This document shows positions 29,872 to 37,866 of a stretch of 64,000 nt of DNA, piece after piece. The stretch's first letter is position 1. Each line of letters starts with the position of its first letter. The notes below the pieces were generated by a model. That model searched no databases and was not told the DNA's origin. It was given only the letters and a program-made list of their open reading frames with translations. The DNA lies in assembly GCF_003014595.1 (NCBI RefSeq), contig NZ_PYGK01000011.1, positions 124,001 to 188,000 on the forward strand. Direction: 5' to 3'. Source of the DNA: Chitinophaga ginsengisoli (GTDB lineage Bacteria > Bacteroidota > Bacteroidia > Chitinophagales > Chitinophagaceae). The position numbers and the translations under genes were made by a program.

Positions 29872-30897
29872 TTATTTCGACTCTATTTTTTCGAGTTTTT
29901 CCATCATTATCTTCATTCGCTCTTCCAGTTCCCTGTTCCGCTTATCTGCTTCTATCACATGCAACGTCAACTCCTCAATCTTCTTCAACAACACCTTATT
30001 CATCTCCGCTACATTTATCCCTTCTTCCTCTATTTCCTTCGCCGATGGCACCTCCGGCAAATGATTATTCTCTTTCACATATGCCTCCAGTTCCTGTAAC
30101 GGCATCAGCTTATAATTCTGTCCAAAAACATAATCAGGCCAGTTAGAGTAAGCTTTCACCTGTATCCTCGTAAACATCGCATCCCCATTTACCGCCAGCT
30201 TGTACCCCTTTGTATCAAGCGTTCCAATGCCGACGTTACCATTCACGGCATTCCTTGCCCCGGCCAGTATCACATCTCCATTTGCCTTGAAAAGCAGTGG
30301 CGCGAAATACCCACCTGATATGGCTCTGGTTGCGTAAAATTCAAGGGTCGGACCTGTCAGATCATTACTGAAATAGCCATCCTTTCTTGAAGAAACCAGC
30401 CACATGTTCGGCTTGCCTGAGGCTATTCCTGTTGTCGTCTTTATACTAAATTTAAGGTCCGAATAAGCAGCCGCATCACCATCACTAACCATATTGATGG
30501 CACTCCTGGTAGAACCCATATCGATTGTCAGCTTGTCAGCCCCGGGAGCAGTACCGATGCCAACATTGCCTCCTGTTGTTAATGTACCCTTCATATTCAG
30601 ATTACCAACATTATCGAGGTACATGATCTGGTCTGTATCTGTCGTGTAATCAACAGCGCCGTTATCATGTGTTAACCAGCGAAACTTAAACCCGGTGGAC
30701 TTAGGTCCAAACAATCCGTAGTTGATGGAAGCATTTGACTGATGAATAAATCCTGACCTGTTATTGGATGTGTACAAGCCCGTCGTGATCGTATTTGTAT
30801 AGGTGTTAGGAAAGTCTATACTAATAAAAGTTGTTTGTCCGTTTACGTACAGAGATGACAATAACAATGCTGATAAGCTTAAAAGTCCCTTATTCAT
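29872..30897 (-). CDS. secreted tail-fibre-like protein with a C-terminal coiled coil
   Basis: 341 residues from the ATG at 30895-30897, with a signal peptide ending Val-Asn-Gly-Gln. The body has repeated 'GNVGIGT' turns, as in phage tail fibres and related Bacteroidota surface proteins. The last about 80 residues run from 'LPEVPSAKEIEEEGINVAEM' into a heptad coiled coil rich in Glu/Lys, a form common at the C-terminus of endosialidase-chaperone-like domains. It is the first gene of the RHS operon, 72 bp before the SpvB-like protein, and may help trimer assembly or surface attachment. Function inferred from architecture only. Confidence 0.7.
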   Translation of the reverse strand: MNKGLLSLSALLLSSLYVNGQTTFISIDFPNTYTNTITTGLYTSNNRSGFIHQSNASINYGLFGPKSTGFKFRWLTHDNGAVDYTTDTDQIMYLDNVGNLNMKGTLTTGGNVGIGTAPGADKLTIDMGSTRSAINMVSDGDAAAYSDLKFSIKTTTGIASGKPNMWLVSSRKDGYFSNDLTGPTLEFYATRAISGGYFAPLLFKANGDVILAGARNAVNGNVGIGTLDTKGYKLAVNGDAMFTRIQVKAYSNWPDYVFGQNYKLMPLQELEAYVKENNHLPEVPSAKEIEEEGINVAEMNKVLLKKIEELTLHVIEADKRNRELEERMKIMMEKLEKIESK

Positions 30898-31330
30898 GGT
30901 ATATAGTTTATATAAAAGTGTAAATGTGTTGATCTTCACCTGTAAAACGACGATCCCGGGTTAACACACTCGTATTTTTACGATAGGCATCAACAAGGCT
31001 ACGCGGACTATTGTAGTAGTCCGGCTGTTCGCTTATAATATAGATTAAGATCTGAAACTGAGAATTCTGAATATGCTCGAACAAAGTATAGGTGACTAAA
31101 CGGGTAATGGGCAACATCAAATTCTAACTGACAGCAAAGGTGTCGAAAGGACTTGACAAAACACATAACATGTTAGTTGTATGTACGTTATAACACATCA
31201 ATTCCCCCCTCTCACCACAAAGAAAGATACAGGCTGCGCAACGTATATGCGTAGGAGAATTTCGGCATACATCTCTTAGTCAACCAATCTGCCCGTAGGA
31301 AAACACCAAATAATTCCCTACCTTCACGCC
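30898..31330. other. divergent promoter region between the RHS and cobalamin operons
   Basis: About 430 bp without a supportable gene; a short minus-strand frame at 30908-31120 has no coding features. It must hold the promoters of the RHS operon (minus) and the cobalamin operon (plus). No confident -33/-7 pair was found by eye. Confidence 0.5.
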
Positions 31331-31505
31331 AGTTTTTGGTTTTCAACCGCTCATACCGGCTGAAATTAAAAGGGAATTTGGTGTAATTCCAAAACAGTTC
31401 CCGCTGCTGTAAGTTCCAAATCAGCTCTTAACCAATGCCACTGTCCAGGTCTCAAAATGGATGGGAAGGCGTTAAGAGTGGAACAAGTCAGAAGACCTGC
31501 CAACA
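31331..31505 (+). promoter_or_regulatory. cobalamin (B12) riboswitch
   Basis: The region carries the conserved core in order: a GGGAA stretch, GTG-AA-TC and AC-G elements, the CCCGC followed by CTGTAAG around 31402-31414, a GCCACTG element at 31438-31444, GGGAAGGC at 31463-31470, and the B12 box AGTCAGAAGACCTGCC ending near 31502. These match the adenosylcobalamin-class riboswitch. It lies about 150 bp upstream of the first gene of the cobalamin cluster, so expression is expected to fall when cobalamin is plentiful. The boundaries are approximate and no terminator hairpin is obvious between it and the gene. Confidence 0.92.
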
Positions 31506-31656
31506 ACCATGTTTATCCAACGCTTCGGGAAGAAAGCACAGGAACGAGCAAGCGTCATGTCATATGATCCGCATTGCCCCACCTCACTATTCCCCCTGAA
31601 GTCTTGTTTAATCATTAACGGGTAATTAATGTATTAAATTAAATGTAGGCAACAGT

Positions 31657-32016
31657 ATGGCGATCAAAGACCTGACTAAAGTTCAGAAGATCCTGTTTAT
31701 TTGCAATGGCGGCACCTGCAGCAAAAGCGGCGCTGACGAGAATACCAACCAGTTAAGAGCACATCTTACCGAAAACGATCTCAACGACGAAATTCACACC
31801 GTACGTACCAAATGCCTTGGACAATGTACCTGGGGGCCTATGATCTTCATGCACCCGGAAGGACTCTGGTATAAAGGCGTTACACTTGACACTACCCGTG
31901 AGATCGTTACACAACACCTCATGCAGAACATCCTGCTGGAAGAACATGTTCACTTCCCCACAGCAGAACTGGTAGATGCCAAACCACTCACCTTCAGCGG
32001 ACAACCAAACGAATAA
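31657..32016 (+). CDS. thioredoxin-fold [2Fe-2S] ferredoxin-like protein (CbiW-like)
   Basis: 119 residues. Cysteines in 'FICNGGTCSKSG' near residue 17 and in 'TKCLGQCTWGP' near residue 50 give the C-x4-C...C-x3-C pattern of thioredoxin-like [2Fe-2S] ferredoxins. Such proteins accompany cobalamin clusters, for example CbiW of Bacillus megaterium, and may supply electrons for ring contraction, precorrin reduction or cobalt reduction. It is the first gene after the riboswitch and overlaps the cobalt transporter by one base, so it belongs to the operon. The name CbiW is a family analogy. Confidence 0.7.
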   Translation: MAIKDLTKVQKILFICNGGTCSKSGADENTNQLRAHLTENDLNDEIHTVRTKCLGQCTWGPMIFMHPEGLWYKGVTLDTTREIVTQHLMQNILLEEHVHFPTAELVDAKPLTFSGQPNE

Positions 32017-32843
32017 TGGATCTCTTACAACAGGACCTTAGCGGGTTCATTGTCCTGTCGGTATTAGGTTTACGACACGGACTCGACCCCGATCATATAA
32101 CCGTCATAGACGGCTATACATACCGCCTGCACCTGCACAAAAGTAGCTGGACCCGCTGGGTGGGCACCTTGTTCACTTTCGGGCATGGCATCATGGTAAC
32201 AGCCATCGCGCTGTTTCTTTGCATCCTAAAGAACAACTTTGCAATGCCCACCATGCTGGACATCATCGTGGAATGGCTTTCCTCTGTGATGCTACTCTTC
32301 ATGGGCATCTCTAATATTATCTCCCTTACCCGCCGGGATAATACACAATTGAGCGGATTGCGGAAAAGGTTGCTGCCAAAGTCTTTCAGCAATAGCCTCA
32401 ATCCGTTTACAGTGATCGTAACAGGGATCATCTTCGGTTTTATCTTTGACACCTCTTCCCAGATCGCCGCTTTCGGATATGCTGTAGCTGTTTCCAATCA
32501 ATGGGTATATGCTATACTAGGCGGCGTGGTATTTTCCCTCGGATTGATCCTTACCGGTACCTGCGACTCCCTCCTGCTAAGCAAGTTGCTGAAAACATTC
32601 GACCAGAAAAAGATCCAGAGTCACCGTTTTAAACTGAATGTGCTGATCACGATCATGTGTTTTGCCATTCCTCTTTATAAAATTGCAAGTACAATGAATC
32701 CTACGCTGGAACTGACTGATTTCCAGAATAATATTGTCGGTCTGGTTTTTATCAGTATCATTATATCGTTATATGCTGAGCTGTACCTGCGACACAGGTA
32801 TGCCAAAAGCGAAGCGGTATTGGAAAGCGTTAAGGACAATTGA
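32016..32843 (+). CDS. NiCoT-type cobalt/nickel transporter
   Basis: 275 residues with about seven hydrophobic segments. Residues 21-34 read RHGLDPDHITVIDG, the signature of HoxN/NixA-type (NiCoT) permeases in which the His/Asp/His residues bind the metal. In a B12-riboswitch operon the cargo is most likely Co2+ rather than Ni2+. The gene overlaps the ferredoxin gene by one base and lies next to a reductase-like gene. A second, more distant member of the same broad family is encoded at 41539-42234. Confidence 0.8.
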   Translation: MDLLQQDLSGFIVLSVLGLRHGLDPDHITVIDGYTYRLHLHKSSWTRWVGTLFTFGHGIMVTAIALFLCILKNNFAMPTMLDIIVEWLSSVMLLFMGISNIISLTRRDNTQLSGLRKRLLPKSFSNSLNPFTVIVTGIIFGFIFDTSSQIAAFGYAVAVSNQWVYAILGGVVFSLGLILTGTCDSLLLSKLLKTFDQKKIQSHRFKLNVLITIMCFAIPLYKIASTMNPTLELTDFQNNIVGLVFISIIISLYAELYLRHRYAKSEAVLESVKDN

Positions 32844-32845
32844 CT

Positions 32846-33679
32846 ATGACTACACAGACATCGACAAATACGATCAGCATTCTTGGTTGCGGCTGGCTGG
32901 GATTACCACTGGCAGCACACCTTGTACGGGAAGGTTATGCCGTAAAAGGTTCCGTTACCCAGACTGAAAGGTTTGAAGAGTTGACACAAAAAGAGATCAC
33001 ACCTTACCAGGTGGAGATCACAGATACAAGTATTATCAGTAATGACCTCACAGGTTTCCTGGAGAGTGAGATACTGATCATCAACATCCCTCCTTCCCGC
33101 CGGGAAGATGTGCTATTCTATCACCAGGCGCAGATGAAGTTGTTGCTGGACCAGGTACTGAAAAGTCCTGCAAAGCACGTCATCTTCATCAGCTCTACCT
33201 CAGTGTATCCTGATCTGAACCAGGAAGTTACTGAACTCGAAACAGCACCACCGTCCAAAGACAGCGGCAAGGTTTTACTGGCAGTAGAGAAGCTATTCAG
33301 GACGAACCCTCACCTGATCACTACCATCGTCAGGTTCGCCGGATTGATAGGATATGACCGCCTGCCGGGACGGTTCCTGGCTGGTAAAAAGAATGTAGAG
33401 AACGGCGATGCGCCCATCAATGTCATCCACCAGGACGATTGTATTGCGCTCATCACCGGGATCATAGAAAAACAGGCATGGGGAGAGATCTTTAACGCCT
33501 GTGCAGATATGCATCCCACACGAAGGGAATTCTATACAAAGGCTGCGGCCAAAGCAGGACTTGAACTGCCCACTTTCGCAGCTACGACAGATCCTCATTT
33601 TAAGATCATTAATTCCGATAAGATCAAGCAACGGCTGAACTATTCGTTCAGGTATCCGGATCCGCTCGGACTATTATAA
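32846..33679 (+). CDS. NAD(P)-binding Rossmann oxidoreductase of the YeeZ type
   Basis: 277 residues. The N-terminus has the Rossmann motif 'ILGCGWLGLPLAAHL', followed by an SDR/epimerase-like fold similar to E. coli YeeZ ('INIPPSRREDVLF', 'FISSTSVYPD'). The ATG at 32846 is 5 bp after the transporter stop; a TTG two codons earlier also exists. No known cobalamin step uses this family, and it may act in repair or metabolism of a nucleotide-sugar or cofactor precursor. It is embedded in the cobalamin operon and is probably co-regulated. Function unknown. Confidence 0.7.
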   Translation: MTTQTSTNTISILGCGWLGLPLAAHLVREGYAVKGSVTQTERFEELTQKEITPYQVEITDTSIISNDLTGFLESEILIINIPPSRREDVLFYHQAQMKLLLDQVLKSPAKHVIFISSTSVYPDLNQEVTELETAPPSKDSGKVLLAVEKLFRTNPHLITTIVRFAGLIGYDRLPGRFLAGKKNVENGDAPINVIHQDDCIALITGIIEKQAWGEIFNACADMHPTRREFYTKAAAKAGLELPTFAATTDPHFKIINSDKIKQRLNYSFRYPDPLGLL

Positions 33680-33688
33680 AGTCATTTC

Positions 33689-34618
33689 ATGAAAGGGATA
33701 TTAATATGTGGTCATGGCAGCCGGGATCCCGAAGGAGTCCAGGGCTTTAAGGCATTGGTGGCACTCCTGCAGAAACGCTATCCCGAAAGGATGGTGGATT
33801 ATGGTTTCCTGGAATTTTCCCACCCGGTATACGCGGCCGCTGTAGAGCGCATGTACCTGGCAGGCGTAAGGGAGATCATCGCAGTACCAGCCATCCTCTT
33901 TGCCGGAGGCCACGCCAAGAATGATATTCCCTATGAAATGAATACGCTGCAAAGTCAGTATAAAGATCTGACCATCAAATTGGGCCGCCATATCGGCATT
34001 ACGCCTTCCATCCTTCAGCTGGCGAAACAACTCATAGAACAAGCAGAAGCAACAGCACCGGCCCTCGACAGAAAAGACGCTTGTCTGCTGTTGGTAGGTC
34101 GGGGCACTTCTGATCCTGACGCTAATTCAGACGTGGCTAAACTCACCCGCATGTTGGGCGAAGGACTGGGCTTCGGATTCTCTACCACTGCTTTCATAGG
34201 CGTAACACAACCTCTGTTGAAAGACCTGTTGCCGGTCATCGAACATCTGCCATACAAAAGGATCACGGCATTGCCCGTATTCCTGTTCACCGGTGTGCTG
34301 CTCAAAAAGATCTATGCGCAATTGGATGAATTCAGAACAGTGTCCCATAAAGAAATCATCACCACAACATCCTTCGAATGTGATGAACTGCTGCTGCAAA
34401 CCATTGATGAACGTATCAGAGAAGTAGAAGAAGGCAATCCGGATATGAACTGCCAGTTGTGCAAGTATCGTACACAGATCCTCGGGTTTGAGGATGCTGT
34501 AGGCAGTCCACAGGTAGGCCATCACCTGGCAGTGAAAGGAATACTCTTCGAAGAAGATGAAAAGCCCGGTGATAGAAAAACAGTGTTCACAAAGGTTAAA
34601 AAGATCCTCGGTATCTGA
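33689..34618 (+). CDS. cbiX: sirohydrochlorin cobaltochelatase CbiX-like
   Basis: 309 residues. The start 'MKGILICGHGSRDPEGVQGF' has the HGSRD motif of CbiX/SirB chelatases, which insert Co2+ into sirohydrochlorin (the early, oxygen-independent route). Two CbiX-like halves are visible (residues about 1-120 and 125-230; 'LLVGRGTSDPDANSD' starts the second half), as in long-form chelatases. The C-terminal about 60 residues add a cysteine pair in 'NCQLCKYRTQILGF', an extension seen in some long CbiX proteins that may bind an iron-sulfur cluster or metal. It lies 3 bp upstream of cbiL, in the order expected for the pathway. Confidence 0.85.
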   Translation: MKGILICGHGSRDPEGVQGFKALVALLQKRYPERMVDYGFLEFSHPVYAAAVERMYLAGVREIIAVPAILFAGGHAKNDIPYEMNTLQSQYKDLTIKLGRHIGITPSILQLAKQLIEQAEATAPALDRKDACLLLVGRGTSDPDANSDVAKLTRMLGEGLGFGFSTTAFIGVTQPLLKDLLPVIEHLPYKRITALPVFLFTGVLLKKIYAQLDEFRTVSHKEIITTTSFECDELLLQTIDERIREVEEGNPDMNCQLCKYRTQILGFEDAVGSPQVGHHLAVKGILFEEDEKPGDRKTVFTKVKKILGI

Positions 34619-34621
34619 TAC

Positions 34622-35329
34622 ATGCATAAACAGGGAAAGATATATGGCGTTTCATTAGGCCCCGGCGATCCGCTGCTGATCACTGTAAAGGGTCTGCAGA
34701 CACTGCAACAGGCGGATAAGATCTATTATCCGGGATCGCTGTTGCCTGATGGGACCACCACCAGTTACTCGTTACAGATACTACAACATTATCAGCTGGA
34801 AGAAAGTAGGCTGCGAGGGATGTTCCTAAAAATGTCTGACGACCGCAAATCTGCCGAGCAGACCTATGCAGCTACCTTTCAGCAAATGCTGACAGACTAC
34901 CACAATGGCCTCCAGGTTGCATTTGTCAGTGAAGGAGATATCTCCTTCTATAGCACGTTCGCTTATCTCTTACAACACATCCATGCGCATAAACTGGACC
35001 TGGAGATCATTGCCGGCGTGCCTTCTTTTATACTGGGCGCCGCCGAGCATCAATCATCCCTGGCTATCCTCAATGAGAAAATAGCTATTCTTCCCAGGAT
35101 GAAAGACAGGGATACACTCTCCCGCTACCTGGAAGAGTTTGAAACAGTAGTGCTGATCAAAGTGCGCAGCGTACTGCATGAAATCCGTACACTCATTCAT
35201 CAGGCTGGCCTGCAGATGGTCTATTGTGAACGATTGGGCACAGCACAACAATACATTACAACAGATATAAACGATTTGGAAGGAAGGGAGATCCCCTACT
35301 TTTCTTTACTCATTTTAAAAAGGATATGA
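34622..35329 (+). CDS. cbiL: cobalt-precorrin-2 C20-methyltransferase
   Basis: 235 residues. It carries the N-terminal 'YGVSLGPGDPLLITVKGLQTL' motif of the corrin methyltransferase family (class III SAM-binding fold) and the conserved 'SEGDISFYSTFAYL' segment. The overall length and sequence type are those of CbiL/CobI, which uses SAM to methylate C20 of (cobalt-)precorrin-2. It overlaps the start of the next gene by 4 bp (ATGA-type). Confidence 0.9.
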   Translation: MHKQGKIYGVSLGPGDPLLITVKGLQTLQQADKIYYPGSLLPDGTTTSYSLQILQHYQLEESRLRGMFLKMSDDRKSAEQTYAATFQQMLTDYHNGLQVAFVSEGDISFYSTFAYLLQHIHAHKLDLEIIAGVPSFILGAAEHQSSLAILNEKIAILPRMKDRDTLSRYLEEFETVVLIKVRSVLHEIRTLIHQAGLQMVYCERLGTAQQYITTDINDLEGREIPYFSLLILKRI

Positions 35330-36681
35330 AGCTAAGTGTAGTTGGCATAGGACCTGGCGGCAAGGATTACATTCTACCTGTAGCACAGCAGGTATTGGCA
35401 ACAGCCAATATTGTGATCGGCTACAGTTATTACTTTCAGTTCATCTCACATCTCCTGCAACCGGGTTGTGAATGTATCGGGAAAGACCTGACAGAAGAAG
35501 AAGCCCGTGCTGAACTGGCTGTTAATCGTTGTGAGCCGGGCAAACATGTAGTGGTGATCAGCTCTGGTGATGCTGGCATCTATGCTATGGCTTCCCTTGT
35601 TTATCAATACGCCAGCACACTTACTGATAAAGAGATTGAACTGCAGACCGTCCCCGGTATCAGTGCTTTTATTGCTGCTGCCGGCAGACTGGGCGCCCCA
35701 CTGGGACATGACTTCTGTTGCATCTCACTCTCCGATCTGATGACCCCCTGGCCTGTCATCGAAAAAAGGATACAGGCAGCAGCCATCGGCGACTTTGTCA
35801 CTTCATTGTATAATCCCCGGAGTAAAAAACGTTACTGGCAACTGGCCCGTTTTAAAGAACTGTTCCTGCAATACCGGGAGCGGGGTACTCCGGTCGCGAT
35901 CATCCGGCAGGTAACAAGACCAGAAGAAGAGATCACTATTACTACACTGGCAGAACTCTCTGTGGAAGATGTTGATATGTTCTCTCTTGTGATGATCGGC
36001 AACTCACAAACCTACCAGTTCAAAAACTTCCTCGTCACCCCCCGCGGATATATGGCAAGAAAGCCGCAAAGCGGTCAGGAGATACAGGACGAAAGCTTCC
36101 GCCAGATTGCTGCGCAGCTGAAACGCGAAGACGTCACAGAAGCTGACAGGTGGGCTATTATGCGCTGTATTCATACTACGGCCGACTTTGAATACGAAGA
36201 CCTCTACCTCTCTAACAGAGACGCCATCACACAATGGCACAACTATCTGAAGGAAGGCGGTACCATCGTTACAGACGTAACCATGGTGCAATCAGGAATT
36301 ACAAAGGAATTTCTGAAAAAATACAATGCCAGTGTATACTGTTATCTGAATGATGAAGCAGTATTACCACTGGCGGAAAAAGAAGGACTAACCCGCAGCC
36401 AGGCAGGCATGCGCATCGCAATAGAAAAACATCCGGATGCACTGTTCGTGGTGGGGAATGCGCCAACGGCACTCTTTGAGCTCTGTGATCAGTTACAGGA
36501 AAACAGGTTTAGTCCCGCGGGGATAGTCGGCGCGCCAGTCGGCTTTGTGAACGTAATAGAGTCCAAGCTCAAATTACAGGCAATGAAGAACGTACCTTAT
36601 GTCATCATACAGGGACGCAAGGGCGGTAGCAATGTAGCCGCCAGTATTGTTAATGCAGCGTTCACCATAAATGATAAGTAG
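35326..36681 (+). CDS. fused C17-methyltransferase (CbiH) and precorrin-8 methylmutase (CbiC)
   Basis: 451 residues in two domains. Residues 1-245 are a CbiH/CobJ-type methyltransferase, starting 'KLSVVGIGPGGKDYILP' and containing 'VISSGDAGIYAMASLVY'; it methylates C17 and contracts the ring. Residues about 255-451 are a CbiC/CobH methylmutase, which moves the C11 methyl group to C12; signatures are 'DVTMVQSGITKEFL' and 'VVGNAPTALFELC'. A CbiH-CbiC fusion is known in several bacteria and keeps two nearby pathway steps on one chain. The last base overlaps the start of cbiET. Confidence 0.88.
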   Translation: MKLSVVGIGPGGKDYILPVAQQVLATANIVIGYSYYFQFISHLLQPGCECIGKDLTEEEARAELAVNRCEPGKHVVVISSGDAGIYAMASLVYQYASTLTDKEIELQTVPGISAFIAAAGRLGAPLGHDFCCISLSDLMTPWPVIEKRIQAAAIGDFVTSLYNPRSKKRYWQLARFKELFLQYRERGTPVAIIRQVTRPEEEITITTLAELSVEDVDMFSLVMIGNSQTYQFKNFLVTPRGYMARKPQSGQEIQDESFRQIAAQLKREDVTEADRWAIMRCIHTTADFEYEDLYLSNRDAITQWHNYLKEGGTIVTDVTMVQSGITKEFLKKYNASVYCYLNDEAVLPLAEKEGLTRSQAGMRIAIEKHPDALFVVGNAPTALFELCDQLQENRFSPAGIVGAPVGFVNVIESKLKLQAMKNVPYVIIQGRKGGSNVAASIVNAAFTINDK

Positions 36682-37865
36682 TGGAATACATTGTGATCGG
36701 CATATCAAATGAACCTGACTGTATCCTGCCGGATGCCGTCAGACACCTGCTGCCATCGCACAAAGTATTCTCCGGTGGTAAGCGGCACTATGAACTGGTG
36801 AAGAAATACCTGCCTGCACATCATCAATGGATAGATATCCAGGGCAATATGCCCGCTCTTTTTGAACAGTTCCGCGATCATAATGGACCTATAGTGGTAT
36901 TTGCTTCCGGAGATCCGCTGTTCTACGGGTTTGCAGGCACTATACAAAAGTTTGATCCGTCGGCTGATATGCAGGTTTATCCTTACTTCAACAGCATACA
37001 GCTGCTTTGTCATGCGAACAATCTCGCTTATGCCAGTCTGGTAAATGTTTCTGTACACGGACGCAGCTGGGACGAGTTAGACAGTGCCCTGATCAGGCAG
37101 GCGCCAATACTTGGCGTACTGACAGACCAGCTGAAAACACCGGCAGCTATTGCGCAACGTATGCTGGAATACAATTTCACCAATTACAGGATGATCGTAG
37201 GTGAAGACCTGGGAGGCCTTCATCACACTTCCACCGTATTTGAATTGAATGATGCGATCAATTATACAGCCCATCCGCTCAACTGTGTGATACTGCTAAG
37301 AACATCGAGACGGTCATTCTCTCATGGCATACCAGATCATCTCTTTTATGGCCTGGAGAACCGTCCGAACATGATCACCAAAATGCCCATCCGCCTGACC
37401 AGTCTTTCCTGCCTGGACCTGGCGGAACGCAATGTGTTTTGGGATATTGGCTTCTGCACGGGCTCTGTTTCGATTGAAGCAAGACGCTTATATCCACACC
37501 TGCGTATTGTGGCCTTTGAACAACGACCAGAATGCAGTGAACTGATGGACGAAAATATGCGCAGACATTCCACTCCGGGTATTACGAAGGTAATGGGCGA
37601 CTTCTTTGAAACAGATCTCCTCGGCTACCCTTCGCCTGATGCTGTTTTTATCGGCGGACATGGTGGCAGGCTGGAGGCGCTGATCCAGCGATTGGATGTT
37701 ATTCTTCCTTCACAAGGCAGGATAGTACTGAATGCAGTAAAGGAAGAAAGCAGGGATCAGTTTACGAAGATTACACAAGCATTTAATTACAGATTATCAG
37801 CGCCAATAGTAATAAAGGTGGATGATCATAATCCTATCACCATACTAACGGCAGAAAAGAGATAA
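36681..37865 (+). CDS. bifunctional cobalt-precorrin-7 methyltransferase CbiE-CbiT
   Basis: 394 residues. The N-terminal about 205 residues are a CbiE-type methyltransferase ('VFASGDPLFYGFAGTIQ'). The C-terminal about 180 residues are a CbiT-type Rossmann methyltransferase with the SAM-binding 'DIGFCTGSVSIEARRL'. The fusion corresponds to CobL of the aerobic pathway; it methylates C5 and C15 and removes the acetate side-chain carboxylate at C12. The start codon is GTG and overlaps the previous gene by 1 bp. Confidence 0.9.
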   Translation: MEYIVIGISNEPDCILPDAVRHLLPSHKVFSGGKRHYELVKKYLPAHHQWIDIQGNMPALFEQFRDHNGPIVVFASGDPLFYGFAGTIQKFDPSADMQVYPYFNSIQLLCHANNLAYASLVNVSVHGRSWDELDSALIRQAPILGVLTDQLKTPAAIAQRMLEYNFTNYRMIVGEDLGGLHHTSTVFELNDAINYTAHPLNCVILLRTSRRSFSHGIPDHLFYGLENRPNMITKMPIRLTSLSCLDLAERNVFWDIGFCTGSVSIEARRLYPHLRIVAFEQRPECSELMDENMRRHSTPGITKVMGDFFETDLLGYPSPDAVFIGGHGGRLEALIQRLDVILPSQGRIVLNAVKEESRDQFTKITQAFNYRLSAPIVIKVDDHNPITILTAEKR

Positions 37866-37866
37866 C

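Noticed and set aside
30908-31120. Minus-strand frame in the divergent promoter region
   Set aside because: Short, no features, and located in a region needed for the promoters of two operons.
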